A stretch of DNA of 64,000 nucleotides from Chenopodium formosanum (lineage: Eukaryota > Streptophyta > Magnoliopsida > Caryophyllales > Amaranthaceae), in NCBI GenBank assembly GCA_024500155.1, contig CM044856.1, forward strand, positions 51,894,303 to 51,958,302. The letters run 5' to 3'. Both the position numbers and the translations under genes were made by a program. Every line of letters begins with the position of its first letter. Position 1 is the stretch's first letter. The notes under the pieces are model-generated. The model saw only the letters and a program-made list of their open reading frames with translations. It ran no database searches and was not told the DNA's origin. Shown piece after piece: positions 22,963 through 34,924 of the stretch.

Positions 22963-24494
22963 CCCATTTAAACACACTGACATAAAATATAAAAGTTTAG
23001 AATACATTAAAATCAAAACAGTTAAAATGGAAACAATGAATCAACATAAACATAACAAAAAATAAACACAAACATACCATGTGTGAACACAATTCTTTTG
23101 TATAAACAGCAGCAGAATCACTCCAGATAACGTTGTCAAGATAATATACCAACTCTTTTGTATGATCAATAACAAACAAAATGTAGTGACTCTCAATAAG
23201 AACAGAAAAATAGATCTGAAACAGCAAAATTAAAAGAGATTTAGACAGAGCATATCATAAACATGACTCTTTAAAATTTATGACATTAAGTTTAGCATAA
23301 ATATACCAGATTAGCATCCATTATATCACATTCTGGATTCTCATAGCTAACCCAACCTTCCCATAGATCGTGCAAATCCTGAATAGCATTAGAAATGTTA
23401 CCTTTGCCAATATTGTCACAAACATGCAAGAATGCAAACTATTAAAGTATAAGATCTCAATAATATATATATAAAGTAAATGTGTTAAAATATAAAAAAA
23501 AAAGAATGAAATAACTTACACTCTGTCTAACACCAACGAAGAATTTTCGAGAACCAGTAGCCTCAAAACATGCTTTCTCATTCAAATACAGACAGTAGCT
23601 ATCAATAATGCACCCTCGAATCCTTAGTGGAGCAACAAGGGACACCATGTCTTCTCTTGGAATTAAAAAGTTCATTCCAAAAGTAACAAGGCTCTCACTG
23701 AAACAATAAAAAAATAAGATCAGCGTTAAAAAAAATTATAAGAAAAAAAACAGATAAAAAAATAATTATCATAAAAATGACACTTAACTTCCTATTCATT
23801 GAAACATCCTTCAGCAAACAATAATCGAGAATTTCCAAATGTAACTGAGACAAATTCCTGAAAATCCGAGCATTGCCCTTCAAAAACAGAGTTACAAAAG
23901 GCACCTGCACACCTACTAGTCCACGGTCCAAAGAGCATAGAGATTTATTTGCTCTGATGATACGTCGAGTAGGTTCATTTTGATCAATATGCCCACCAGG
24001 AATATTTTCAATAGGACCAGGAATGATAGCAGAAGGTCAAGAACCATTAAGACCTTCATTAACTATTTTTCCATGACCATTATCATCATCCTTAGGAATA
24101 TCTTCATTGAAACCTTGCGCAGGTTCTTTTTCAGGAACAACATCTTTATTACCTTCTGTAGGTTCATAAAAACCGCAAAACAAATCATGTATAGACTTCA
24201 TTTTATTACACTCATCAATTAAACCATCTAAAATCTTCAGATAATGAGGATCAGAGAGTAGCTGTTCAGTTTGAGAAACTGAAACAGAATCATCAGAAGA
24301 TAATGAAACACTTCTGCGAGAAGTAATCAGATCATTTAAGGTTTGAAAACCAGTTGACTGAACAAATAATAAAACATCCATATTTCTTTTAAACAAAAGA
24401 AATGTTTCATGAACAACCTACAAACATATGAACAAAGAAAAATAAATAAATGTTACAATTAAAAATAATAAAATAAGTAAAAAATTCAAAATAT

Positions 24495-24655
24495 ATGCTT
24501 AAAGTGGCCCTTTTAAATGCATAAAGTTACCCTTTTATATGCATAAAGTAACCCTTTTAACTTAATATTTAGGACAACTTTAATGCATATAAAGGGTAAC
24601 TTTGGTGCAAATAAAGGGTAACTTTTGTACACAAAAAGGATAACTTTTGTCCCAT
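24495..24655. repeat. TTACCCTTTTATATGCATAAAG units in ULP1-like intron
   Basis: About six units in the intron between exons 2 and 3. They are of the same type as in the FRS introns and appear in both orientations (AAAGTTACCCTTTT and AAAGGGTAACTTT). Confidence 0.75.
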
Positions 24656-26104
24656 AAAGCAATAATAACTAAACATATAAGAAAACAGAACACTTACATC
24701 AGTTGAAATTTCTTTAATTTGAAGCTCAAATGCAACAATGCGGCCAGTGGTACCACTTGTAGAAGCACCCTTATCATAACCCAAAGTAGGAGCTGGCTTA
24801 AAAACAGTTTCCCTAAAATTAAGCTGTGACACAGGATATGTAAAAGTATCCAACGGTCCCTGCCCATAACCACCAGCTTTGATCTCTAACTTAATCCGCT
24901 TCTTAATCTTTACATCCGTCCAATGTTGAATCAAAGGAAGAGTACTACTTTCCTTTTCACCTTGAAAATTTAGACGATGAAAATACATAATTTGCAAAGC
25001 CAGCAAACAACCACTAACATTTTGAGCAGTTTCATCATCCTTATACTTCTGAACATCCTTCTTTAACTTTTTCAAAACATATGAACACCAATCTAAAGTT
25101 TTAATTTCATCAACTTTTTCAACAGCTTTCAGCAACTTCAATGAAACATTCCTATTAGTATAAGGAGCTAAAAAGCTAGACATAGCTTGAAGAACAAAAC
25201 ACCTCTTAAATTCTTCCCCTCCATCAACCAAATCAACCATCCGAAACTCCAATTTTGACAAATGAAGAGGTTGCTTACCAGAAAGACCATAATCAGATCT
25301 CCATGCCTGAATGATACGTTTATCTACACTTTCATCTTCAGAATTTTTATTAAGTTCGGGAATGAAAATATCACTCAAAGGCAAGCAAAACACATCGCAT
25401 ATATCATTTCTAGTAACAACAAATTCTTTACCAGTAGCGATGGTAAACATGCAGCTACCACCATTGAAGTTTTCAACAAGCCAAGGTAACATTTGACGAT
25501 TAAGAGTTTTCAATTTTAGATGTAATAAACCTCCAAAACCAATTTCTTCAACAGCTTGTTTTTGCTCAGGACTAAAGTTCTGCAACAAAATTTCCAATGA
25601 ATAGGGTCTACACCTTGCAATCAAGCTTCTTCGCTCCCTAAATAATAATAATAAAAAAAATGTAACTGAAACAATATAAACTAAAAACAAAATATAATTA
25701 AAAAAATGTTAAAAAAAAAAAAAAAAAAAACTATGTATGCTTACACAAAAGATTCAGAATCAGAATCAGAATCAGAAAGCATTTCATAATCAGAATCTTC
25801 CATTGTTTTAGCTTTCTTAGGTGCAATTTTGGCCTTCTCAGACTCTGGTTTGTCATTCTTAGAAATAATTAAGCCCTTCTCAGGAATTATCACAGCCTTT
25901 TTAGGTACTTCTTTGCTCTTCTCAGGAACTATATGGGTCTTTTTTGGTACTGCTTTAGCCTTAGCAGGCTCTTTAGGCTTTCCTTTTCCTTTTGTAGGCA
26001 TTTTATAACGATAACCACCTATTGAACCACCTGTATCTAATTATTACAGAGAAATAACAAAAAATTACAAATTCAGAAATTACTCATGGAAAAATTTAGA
26101 ATAA

Positions 26105-26280
26105 TGTGGACAAAGTGACCCTTTTAACTGCACAAAGTAACCCTTTTAACAGCACAAAGTGACCCTTTTAACAAAACAAAGAGAACCTTTTAACAACACA
26201 AAGTGACCCTTTTAACAGCAAAAAGTGACCCTTTTATATGCATAAAGTGACCCTTTTAACAGCATAAAGTGACATATGCC
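26105..26280. repeat. AAAGTGACCCTTTTAACAGC units upstream of ULP1-like exon 1
   Basis: Eight tandem units of about 22 bases, close to the FRS intron-2 units at 12170-12275. They lie just 5' of the ULP1-like start codon, probably in its leader or a leader intron. From 26290 to 27120 is AT-rich probable leader, with no other gene seen. Confidence 0.75.
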
Positions 26281-27149
26281 TATTATATGCATGTTAATCA
26301 AACAAAGATACACAAACACAATGCACATATGCCTATTATACTCATACTCAAACCAAAACATAAAAACTAAACCTAAAATCAGTTTAATTAGCATTCTCTG
26401 CTAAAAACCTAACATGCAAAATTAAAAGAATAATAAGCAATGATAAAAAAAATTCTGAAAATAAACATGAAAAATAGGTATAACATACAACACAACAACA
26501 CATATATAACAAATTTTTAACAAATTATAAACAATGAACAAAAAAATAAAGCAATATTAAACATATTAACTTCAAAATTCAAATTCAATACTCAGAATCT
26601 GCATGAAAAATCAAGTAAAACTACAAAAATAACATGCACTACTAATTCAACATATATTAGCGAAAATTCAATTGAAAATTTTGAAAAAGTGATGAAAAAT
26701 TTAAGTAAACACTCCTTCAACATCTGAAGACTTCTTTGTAATCTTCTTCTTAACCATTGCAGAATAAAACACTACGATAATCGAAAACAAAAACAAAATC
26801 AAAAAACCTAATAATCGAAGATTCAAAACAACTTAAAACTAATAAAAATCGCAAAAAAAAAAAGTAAACGAACCTGAATTCAGCAAATAAACTTCAAAAT
26901 TCAAACGCAGAAAGCAACAATCGATTGTAGAAGAAAGATTGAAGAGAGTGAAAATGCTGTTCGAAGAGAGAGAAAATGGCGAATTGAGGAAGAAACAAGA
27001 GAGAGAAAGTAGTTTACTGAATAATGAAGAAGAAAGAGAAAATTAAGCTTTTTGTTAAATTTGAAAAAACTAACGCGCACGTGTGAGTAAAAAAGGAGAC
27101 AATATTTGTTTCCTTTAAGAAGCAAATTTACACTAAATTAGTGTAAATC

Positions 27150-27591
27150 CGATTTTAATAAACATTTATAGATGGATTACTTTGTAAAAACAAACTTATT
27201 TGCTCAAGTATATGAAATTCTGTCATGTAACATTATTAAAATCTGAAAAATTATTACAAATTGCGGGGTTTGAGGATCATTGAATATTACAGTATAATCC
27301 AGTAAATGCACAAAATTAAAAGAAAGAATGGTTAGGGTTAAATAGAACTAGCCCAACTAGAAAATAACCCTGGGATATCGTACAAGAATATGTTACAACA
27401 CTACAAGTGATTTAGGGCCTGGGGTGGGTACCTCGGTTCATCGGTTGCCCCACGCCAAATATGGGCCTAGTCACTTACAAGTTACTAAAAAAAAGAAAGA
27501 ACGAATTAAAACATCTTGAATCACAAGCTGCGATATCTAAAACATTAGAGTTGTCTCTGAACTCTGCACATAAATGGATCCAAAGAATGGA
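27150..27591. other. spacer and F-box 3' UTR, no gene
   Basis: AT-rich DNA between the composite element and the F-box stop codon. A GC-richer stretch at 27415-27475 (GGGCCTGGGGTGGGTACCTC) is not explained. Confidence 0.5.
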
Positions 27592-30500
27592 TCAGCCACA
27601 ATAAACTTCAGCAGCATCCAAAAGATAGTCATCTTGGGCAATATGCTTCATGTCCACGATAAAATTGTTACGAAGAAATCCAAACCCAAATGACCCATCA
27701 ACATATTGCCAAATCCTTCCTTCAACATGACGAGGATTTGTTGAACTCCCTGTAGAATCGGGAATAATAAGGTCGTAACTTGAGTTGATGTACATAACAC
27801 GTGAAGGCGAATACTCATAAATATCATCTTCTACTTCAGCTGTAGGCCAAAGATGCATCCGGGTATTGTATACATAATCTTCTTCGTGAGATAGTGGGGA
27901 TTCAATAAATGTTGCATTTGAAGTCCAAAATACAGGTGCATAACCAGAGAGGGGTTGCAAAGAGTCCCCAACTCTTCGACAGGCGACACCTCCAATGTCA
28001 TCGTATGCCACAAGATAAAAATCAAGACTCATGTCATCGTTTATACCCTGCAGCATCAGGGATAATGTCAACTAAGAAGCTCTTTAAGGCATCCAAAAGA
28101 TTTAAACAGGATAAAGAAAATCAAAGCAAAGAAACAAATAACATTTTTGTTTCGCCTTCCTTTACACACCGGAATACGAAAAAAAAAAAATTTATTATCA
28201 CAGCTTTATCTGAAATGCCAAAGCTCACAATGAAAAAATAAAATTCGATATAAAAGCAACATGTCAAAATGGATTTGCAACATAAATCACTTCAGAGACA
28301 TGTTCAGCAGATGAAGGTTCATAAAATCATTTCCACAATTAATATAATACTGAAAGCCAAAACGGGCGAACACTACACAAAAGCTTACAGATGATGCTTC
28401 TGAATACCATTTTCTTACAATTTATCATCTCAATTTGATGCAGAAGCAGAGACACACATATATGTGTTCGAGCAAGGAGCATTCCAAGCTGTCTTTTAAA
28501 GGACAAAAAATGCATTCCAGTTCTGTAGAAAAGATTTCTCAATATTTCCCTTGGTTTCTTTTTGAAAAGGAATATACTAACACAATAACTTTATCTTGTA
28601 CTTATTTGGCAATGCAAAAAGAGTAATACAAGCAAGGAGCAATCCAGCTGTCATAAAAAGCACAGATGATGCATTCCAGTTCCACAGAGATTTCACAAAT
28701 CTTCCCTTGGTTTCTTACAATAAAATTCGTGGAGAAATAATCACATTTCCTCTTTCTATTCTGATCGAAAAGGTGAGGACAAATCATTTGTGAAGCCCAC
28801 CATTATCTCAACAAGTCAGCAAAATTCATACTTGTATGCAGGCAAATTCGTAGACAACACAAGTTATGGTGGTCAAACTATAGCATGCACTCTATCACCA
28901 AGCGTAAAAACTAAGTTTGCTTCCTTCTATGAAATTGAATAAGCAATGCAAATTCACATAAATTAAAAGTAACGAGAATTAGGGGAAGCCGCAAATTAGG
29001 AAAAAGAAAAACATTACTATTAGAAAACAGAGAGGGGGTGCTCAATTGTTGTTTCCAAAATTTATAGAACAGAAGTCATATTCTACAAAATGTATCTTAA
29101 TTTTTCTTTCAATCCCCGCCCCCGCCCCCACCTCACCCCACCCCACCCCCTCTCCCCCCACCCAAAAAAAAAAAAAAAAAAAAAAGCTTTGTCCTTTTTC
29201 CCAATTGTCTGAAACAGAGGAATTTTAAGCCATCAACCAAACTGAACATTTTTGCACAGTATTGTAAATAATATTTTTTTTTTTAACAACTACTACTCTG
29301 TTCCGAAACAAAACTATATATCATTAGTCTTTATGTTTTAGTTTTTTCCATAAAATTCTACCCTTATTTGCTTAGTTACTGTTGTAGCAAAGAAAATACT
29401 TAATTTACCTGTACTTCTACTTCCGCCATGAAACTCAGATCCCTCGCTTTTTTTAAGTATACTTTCACTCCAATGCAAAAGGGACCAAAGGGCACCCTGC
29501 CCTATACTGGCGGTAAAATCGATCTTCCATCCTATAAAATATTAATGGGGAAGTATAATAGGATATGGGCTCTGAAAAGTTAAATGCACTTCCCTTGATT
29601 GTAAACATTCTGCTCCTAGAAATCCCCTCTTCCCAGTTCCCATCCTTGTGATCGTGGGAACTATAGCCGTGTGCGCTGGACAGGACAGTTAGAGAAGGAT
29701 CTGGCATTTTTATTTTTAGCCAATTGGAGAAGGAGCTGCTTAGTACAAATGAGATGAATTGAACTTGCAGAAGAAGAGAGAAGAAACAAGAACAGTATAT
29801 CAACAACAAACTCCGACTTTTCTATAGCGATGACTTCATACAGAGTATTCAACAATAAAGGCTAATAACATTCATGATACACATTTACTAGCTAATTCAA
29901 CAATAACAGTATATTAATGAACAGTATTTTCATAAACAAAGGCTGAGTTTTTTTAGAACAATAGCAGTTATAGCAAATTCACAAAAATCTACTGTAATTT
30001 TCAAGTTCAATTTCTGAATTAAATTCAATTTTTATGCACAGACAATGCATAAATCATCAAAACTTCTATAAAGAGAGCAAAATCCAAAAACTACTAAATA
30101 ATATGCGGAGTATTACAAACAATTAAATCAAACCCACAAAAACCACTGAGATCCAATAAGATATGAGTTTTGCCATCATCATTCTCGAGGTTATCTTCAT
30201 CAGTAACTTCATCCATTGACAAACATATTACTCCAAAACACTACGGTTCTAGCTGATTCAACAGAATTCAACGTGAATGAGTATTGAAAGAATGACCAAG
30301 AATAATCTAATACGGAGTACAAAGTAATATTGGTGGTGGCACTGACAAGATCTTGGCTGATGAGATGCCGCCTTTCTTCTAAGCCTTAATGCCACTGTTT
30401 CCCAGTTTTTACTCTACAATTTACCCACTTTTTAAATTTTATTAAAGGGTTTTTTCATCTTTTGTAATCTGATAAAGGGCAGTCCTACCTTATATGTTAC

Positions 30501-32330
30501 CAAATAGAAGGGAAAGTGCATATTATCCAACTAAAATTACAAACGAGTAGCCACCTCCTGGAACAATCTCTTTAAAACGTCACTTAAAACAGAGATTTAG
30601 GCCATGTTTAAACTGATGAAACGATATTACAAAATACATAGTAGTCCTTTTAAAAAGCTCTATATAGGCTTATAGAAGTACATATTTTCAAAGACTTACT
30701 ATACATGAGCTGGTTTTAAACAAGATTTCCTATCAATATTATATTCCATGCCATTATAATAAAATTTTGTCGAGACTTAAGTCTTTTAGTTACTAATAAC
30801 TTAAACAGTACAACATCAAGTCAAAAGAGAAATAACCACAAATACTTACTGGGCCAAGGGAAGTATACTTCAAAGATGGGGAAGGGAAAAAGCAGTAAAC
30901 CTTTTAGAATGAAAGGCATATTAACTCATCAAGTAACACCTTAACTAACAAAGGAGCAACAATGAGGTAACCTAAACTTCACCATGAATTTTCTTCAATA
31001 TCAGAACAAACAACAGGAAAAACACAGTGAAATGAAGCTGTAAGTCATGGTTAAAACGTCCAGCATTTAAAATTTAAAAGAGTAGGCGGCAACCAAAAAT
31101 AAGAATCAGAAATCAAACTTATAAGTTATAACCTTTGAAAAAGATGCTGAGTACTAAATATCACTTGAAACTTGTAATTCGACAGAAAACCTGAAAACTA
31201 AACTACTTGTATTACCAAAAACTATCCATCATAGTAATTGAAATGCCGAACTTATCAATTCTAATATAGTAATTGATCAACAATGTTCCCAGTCTCAATG
31301 CACCTTCAGCATCATATAATAAATTTATAATCATAGGAAAAAAAAAAATCAAATTGAACAGAAAATGGAACAACATGAAACATCATAAGATGTAACAAAG
31401 CAAAACAAAACTACAGAAATAAATCAACATACAAACCTTCCAAAGGCCCTGCAAAGGGCGCGAAGGAGAAGGGGAGCAATTAACTATCTTAACAAGATGT
31501 TCAGGCTCCCACTTCCTCCTCCCTTGCCTCTCTTTCTCCCTCCTCCTCTGCCGCCTCCAAGCCCGCTCCCCGCCCGCCCCAGGACTCGTCCTATTAGCAA
31601 AATACTGATACATCTCCGACATCATCCGGTCCGGCGGCGACCCAATCTCCACCTCTGGACTCCCTACTATAACATTGTCAAAATTCTTATTCCCATTACC
31701 ATTACCATTTGGAGAACCTCCTGAATTCCCACAATTCCAATTACTTTCCTCTAACACCACATGACCTTTCCCCATAAAATTAACATTCACTTGAATCAAA
31801 TCCATCCCCGAACTCGAACTCGAACACGAACACAATTCCTTCTCATTGTATTGGGTATAATTTATTAGGTAATTCAAGGGCTGCCCATCAGCAGATAAAC
31901 TCAAGCGAATGAAGGGCGACTTGATGACATTGTAAGAACCATCTTTGGAAGGTGTTAACCTAGACCCTGTTACACAGGATTCACCCCACTCGAAGAACAC
32001 AAGAGGGGCGTCGCCGAAGATTCCTCCGCCGGCAATTCCGCCGCTTCTCCGCCAAAATCCGACAAGATTCTCGTACTCCGACAACGTCTTGTAGAGGAGT
32101 TTGAACCCGATTTTCCCGTCGCCCCATTTTCTGATCTGGGTCTTCGAACCCCACCTTCGGTCACACATGGCGTACCAAACGCCGCCGTTTAGAAACAGCG
32201 ATACGAAACGTTTCGAGGTGCAGGTAAAGGCGGAGATTTCAGTTGGTGTTAAGAATGATAAGATGCAAAGTTGCACATCTTCTGGGAAGTCTGAGAATGT
32301 AAATGCAGACATCTCACTGCAATTCGCCAT
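27592..32330 (-). CDS. F-box protein, resembles Arabidopsis At3g12350
   Basis: Two coding exons, 32330-31437 and 28047-27592, join in phase 0 (GGAAG/GTTTGT donor, CTGCAG acceptor) to give 449 residues with no lesion. Residues 9-50 are an F-box (TFSDFPEDVQLCILSFL, TPTEISAFTCTSKRFVSLF), the part that binds SKP1 in SCF ubiquitin ligases. A Trp/Gly-rich region follows with YENLVGFWRRSGG and PLVFFEWGES, then a Gly/Asn stretch and a basic segment (RRQRRREKERQGRRK). The second exon has DDMSLDFYLVAYDDIGG and GYAPVFWTS, conserved wording I associate with the At3g12350 group. The target protein is unknown. The single intron (31436-28048) is 3.4 kb. It looks like an intact host gene; the promoter would lie at 32331-32800. 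Confidence 0.88.
28048..31436 (-). other. 3.4-kb intron of the F-box gene
   Basis: No gene is seen inside. It contains a partly conserved direct duplication (28472-28560 and 28630-28715, GCATTCCAGTTC and TTCCCTTGGTTTCTT) and a C-rich tract at 29116-29164 ahead of a poly-A run. Confidence 0.7.
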
Positions 32331-32799
32331 TTTTATCCAAAAACAAGGATTTTGATATTTTGATCTGATTTTTTTTAAAAAAAACCGATTAGATGATGAA
32401 GTTAAAATGTTTGACTTTAACGTTGAAATTTGTGAATTAAATTGTGGTTAGTATTTGAGGAAGAGAGAGAAGAAATGAATGTTGCTGAATTGCTGATGGT
32501 TTTCAGGAGGAAGATCCTGTATTTTGTGCCTTAGCTATGCGAATCTAGTTGAACAATGGAGGGGTAAAATGGTAATTTTAGAAGTGAGTGGTGATAAGGT
32601 ACACGAAAGTGCAGGATTGTTGATTTAGGAATGTACAAACTACACGTGGTGTCGTGCTAGTTTTGAAGGTAAAAAGATGAAGCAGTCAGTCAGATTGTAA
32701 GTCACGACTTCCAGACACGTTGAATACAATTCTCAATTTGAATATATTTTTTTGACAAAGGATACAAACACAATATATATAATATAACTAATATATAAA

Positions 32800-34872
32800 G
32801 CTAAATTTTTAGCCAGACGACGAGATAGAGACACTTGACGCTCTAACTTTTCGCCAAGTGTCGCGCCACGTAGGATAGAGTTATATAGAATTCAATTTGT
32901 ATGATACAAAAAATTAATTTAGAATTCTATTTTCAATCAAATTTGGATAGAATTTTAGGATAAAATTGTTAATTTAGAGTTTTATTTTCGATAAAGTATC
33001 AATATTTCATATGTACAAATTAAATTATAATTTTATTAAAAAAAAAATTATTACAATCATAAATTATCATATAAATTTATTTTTTGTATCATATTATTTT
33101 TTTGGAGCGAAGGAATTAGCTCAAAATGCACCACATCCATTATTTATAATGTATTCTAATCAATTAAAACAATATACTTTACAATCTAGAGTCATTTTTA
33201 GCCAGGTGACGAGACATCGACATTTGACGTTTTAACTTTTCGCCAAGTGTCGCGCCATGTTAGATAGATTTCATAAGATAAAAAAAATAATTTAGAATTA
33301 TATTTGGATAGAATTTTAGGATAAAATTGTTAGTTTAATTTTTATTACTTTCGATAAAATACCGATATTTCAGAGGTATAAACTGAATTATTAGATTATA
33401 ATTATCAAAAATTATCATATAAATTTATTTTTATGTCATAATATTTTTGGAGTGAAAGAAGTAGTTTAAAATGTAAAACATCTATTTATAATATATATTA
33501 ATCGGTTAAAATAATATACTTCACAACTAATTAATAGAATTTTATTACTACGTAGCCTGTCATGAGTCATCTTAGATTGAGGCACTTCGGGTTACAAGTC
33601 AAGACATGTTCAACCCTTGCCCAAAGTTTTGGGTTCGGGTCAACTAGGGCTGAGCAAAAATTTCGGGTACCCAGAATTGGATCCGGAACCAGTTAGAAAC
33701 TGGCGGGTCCGAAACCGGAATTAGACCCGGTGGTTCCAATTCCGGGTATAAATTAAGGACCCGGTTATAACCAATTCCAATTCTCAACTTTTTGGAACCG
33801 GAACCGATTGGGTTCCCGATTACCTAATATATGCTAAAATAAACAAATTTTAAATAATTATGTTGAATGTATTTAATTTGTATATTAAAAATGTATTATA
33901 AATACCTAACATAAATACAAATAGCTTAATGCATATATAAATATAAGTATTAAACGCTAAAAATGAACCTAACTAAAATAAGAATTATAATTTGTATTAT
34001 ATTTTAACAATTACATACATAAGTGGGTACCCAGAACCGGAACTGGTACCAATACCAATTCCTAAATTTTAGGACTCGGTTGAACCAATTCCAATTTCGA
34101 ATCCGAATTTTAGGACCCGGTTCCAACCAATTCCAAGTCTGGGTCCTAAAATTTTGACCGGATACCCGGTTTGCTCACTCATAGGGTCAACCCAACGGGC
34201 TTTGAACATTTATTAATTTTGTATTAATGATATATTTTAAAATTTGACATATAGATTTAAAATTTATCTTAAAATTTAATAAATAACCCAGGCATCGCAC
34301 GGGCCATCGCCAAGTGTCGCGCCATGTAAGATAGAGTTATATAGAATTCAATTTGTATGATAAAAAAATTAATTTAGAATTCTATTTTCAATCAAATTTG
34401 GATAGAATTTTAGGATAAAATTGTTAATTTAGAGTTTTATTTTCGATAAAGTATCAATATTTCATATGTACAAATTAAATTATAATTTTATTAAAAAAAA
34501 AATTATTACAATCATAAATTATCATATAAATTTATTTTTTGTATCATAGTATTTTTTTGGAGCGAAGGAATTAGCTCAAAATGCACCACATCCATTTTTT
34601 ATAATGTATTCTAATCAATTAAAATAATATACTTTACAATCTAGAGTCATTTCGGACAGGGTCAATATTTTAGGTTACGGGTCAAGAAATGTTTTTCACC
34701 AATGTTATTATTAGTCATTACATGCCTAATATATAGTTTAAATCACCACAAAAACACATCAATTCCTAAGTAATTTTGTATCAATGATATGTTTTAAAAT
34801 TTGACATATAGATTAAAAATTTATCTTAAAATTCAATAAACAACCCGGGCATCGCACGGGTACAAAACTAGT
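32800..34872 (+). mobile_element. Helitron-like repeat DNA
   Basis: The right end is CCCGGGCATCGCACGGGTAC followed by AAAACTAGTT: a short GC hairpin about ten bases before CTAG and a T, the usual Helitron 3' end. A sibling hairpin lies at 34285-34305 (GGCATCGCACGGGCC). About 330 bases at 32860-33190 (from GCCAAGTGTCGCGCCA) recur almost unchanged at 34310-34660 and, more diverged, at 33235-33540. The left end is not fixed; AGCCAGACGACGAGATAGAG near 32813 begins the repeated part. No Rep/helicase is present, so it is non-autonomous. Confidence 0.55.
33645..34183. mobile_element. hAT-type MITE (539 bp)
   Basis: Eight-base duplication GGGTCAAC on both sides (33637-33644, 34184-34191). Ends are TAGGGCTGAGCAAAAATTTC and, on the other strand, TATGAGTGAGCAAACC. 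The interior has repeated AACCGGAACC and GGGTACCC words. It is inserted in the Helitron-like repeat. Confidence 0.85.
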
Positions 34873-34924
34873 TAATACTAAAGCAAATAGAATTAACAGC
34901 CGCTTCGCCAGCTATTTGGTGAGC

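Larger units (their letters stand above)
21626..26001 (-). pseudogene. ULP1-type (C48) cysteine protease gene carried by the composite transposon
   Basis: Eight exons can be joined: 26001-25745, 25637-24698, 24417-about 23793, about 23698-23520, about 23440-23310, about 23218-23070, about 22194-22010 and about 21910-21626. Exon 1 is Lys/Pro rich with PKKAK-type repeats. Exon 2 begins ERRSLIARCRPYSLEILLQN and resembles the N-terminal region of plant transposon-borne ULP proteins. The protease domain follows: IIDSYCLYLNEKACFEA, then the catalytic His in LIESHYILFVIDH, the Asp in YYLDN and the Cys in LDCEVFVMYH. The C-terminus is a Lys/Glu coiled stretch. ULP1 proteases remove SUMO-like tags. 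One in-frame TGA (24037-24039) interrupts exon 3 while the frame stays open on both sides. A hAT MITE lies at the edge of exon 7. The Gln usually just before the Cys is not evident. Confidence 0.75.
9985..27150. mobile_element. composite Mutator-type element: FRS transposase (+) plus ULP1-like protease (-)
   Basis: The left end is taken at the palindrome CCGGTGTACAGTATTTTTAC (about 9990-10030). The right end is taken near TTTACACTAAATTAGTGTAA (27129-27148), which follows an A-rich, ACGTG-containing stretch like that at the left. Inside, FRS copy B and the ULP1-like gene converge on a 26-base palindromic region at 21538-21565. Their introns and flanks share the same GGGTAACTTTT-type motif. Mutator-like elements that carry ULP1-type genes are known in plants. 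The right boundary and the one-element reading are inference; no terminal inverted repeat or 9-base duplication was established. Confidence 0.5.

Noticed and set aside
22832..23065. 77-residue + strand frame
   Set aside because: Runs through the AAACCAAACC repeats of the hAT MITE into an intron; not a gene.
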